A DNA stretch of 64,000 nucleotides from Rhizophagus irregularis. Lineage: Eukaryota > Glomeromycota > Glomeromycetes > Glomerales > Glomeraceae. How positions within the stretch are numbered: position 1 is the stretch's first letter; every line of letters starts with the position of its first letter. Positions 63,820 to 64,000 of this stretch are shown piece by piece. The position numbers and the translations under genes were made by a program. The DNA lies in the NCBI RefSeq assembly GCF_026210795.1, contig NC_089432.1, positions 2,232,001-2,296,000 on the forward strand, written 5' to 3'. The notes below the pieces were generated by a model that saw only the letters and a program-made list of their open reading frames with translations, was not told where the DNA came from and did not search any database.

Positions 63820-64000
63820 AGTATGAAGTTAGTGAAGAAAGCAAATTAGTAGTGTTAAAAAGTAAATTATTAGTGTTAGTAATAAAAAAGTATGAAGTTA
63901 GTGAAGAAAGCAAATTAGTAGTGTTAAAAAGTAAATTATTAGTGTTAGTAATAAAAAAAAAAGTATGAAGTTAGTGAAGAAAGCAAGTTAGTAACATTAA
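63820..64000. repeat. 69-base tandem repeat at the window edge
   Basis: AGTATGAAGTTAGTGAAGAA starts at 63821, 63890 and 63962; the units are nearly identical. The array runs off the end of the window. Confidence 0.8.

Overview
This window looks like nuclear DNA of an arbuscular mycorrhizal fungus (Glomeromycotina, Rhizophagus-like). That is inferred from the strongly AT-rich composition, intron-bearing kinase genes fused to Sel1-like repeats in several diverged paralogues, and dense, nested transposons of many classes (Ty3-like, LINE, Helitron, MITE). No tRNA, rRNA, CRISPR array or bacterial gene was found. Apart from the kinase-Sel1 genes, almost every recognisable coding sequence belongs to a mobile element.

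Host genes. Three intact-looking kinase-Sel1 genes lie on the + strand (17920-19880, 32036-34029, 52481-54603). Each has five exons with introns at the same places and phases (0,1,0,1). A collapsed fourth copy lies at 147-870. All four carry the 11-base word AATGATCGACA about 90-195 bases before the start codon. The third gene has recently expanded its Sel1 array and lost its 3' end to a frame break.

LTR retrotransposon (2360-12846, minus strand). It has LTRs of 1204 bases that look identical, a polypurine tract, a candidate primer-binding site and a short target duplication, so it is a young insertion. Sense order: LTR, 1.6 kb leader, ORF of unknown function with duplicated Cys-pair modules, Gag, protease, RT-RNase H, then a P-loop nucleotide kinase resembling thymidylate kinase exactly where integrase should be, a short integrase C-terminal remnant, LTR. 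Gag, protease and RT share one reading frame, interrupted only by a UGA (followed by CUA) and a UAG, which suggests a two-step stop-codon readthrough polyprotein. The kinase in place of integrase is the most unusual coding architecture in the window. The element interrupts the terminal inverted repeat of a small DNA transposon.

LINEs. A complete two-ORF LINE (21275-30068) with a 16-base target duplication sits inside a MITE-like inverted repeat. A 5'-truncated LINE (15128-15992) also has a 16-base duplication. A decayed LINE (44051-50933, minus) carries stop codons mostly at Trp positions and has been hit by three fold-back DNA elements.

DNA elements. 36172-41541 holds three Helitron 3' ends (hairpin plus CTAG), one with a PIF1-like helicase fragment; one Helitron copy gives the empty site for a pogo-type MITE carried by another. 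A hAT-like element with a second hAT-like element inside it lies at 42640-43350. At 57352-60083 there is a 2.7 kb near-perfect palindrome whose arms carry a 36-base minisatellite, each unit itself an inverted repeat and open as a Cys-rich 12-residue repeat protein on both strands. The final 4 kb is AT-rich with short tandem repeats only.
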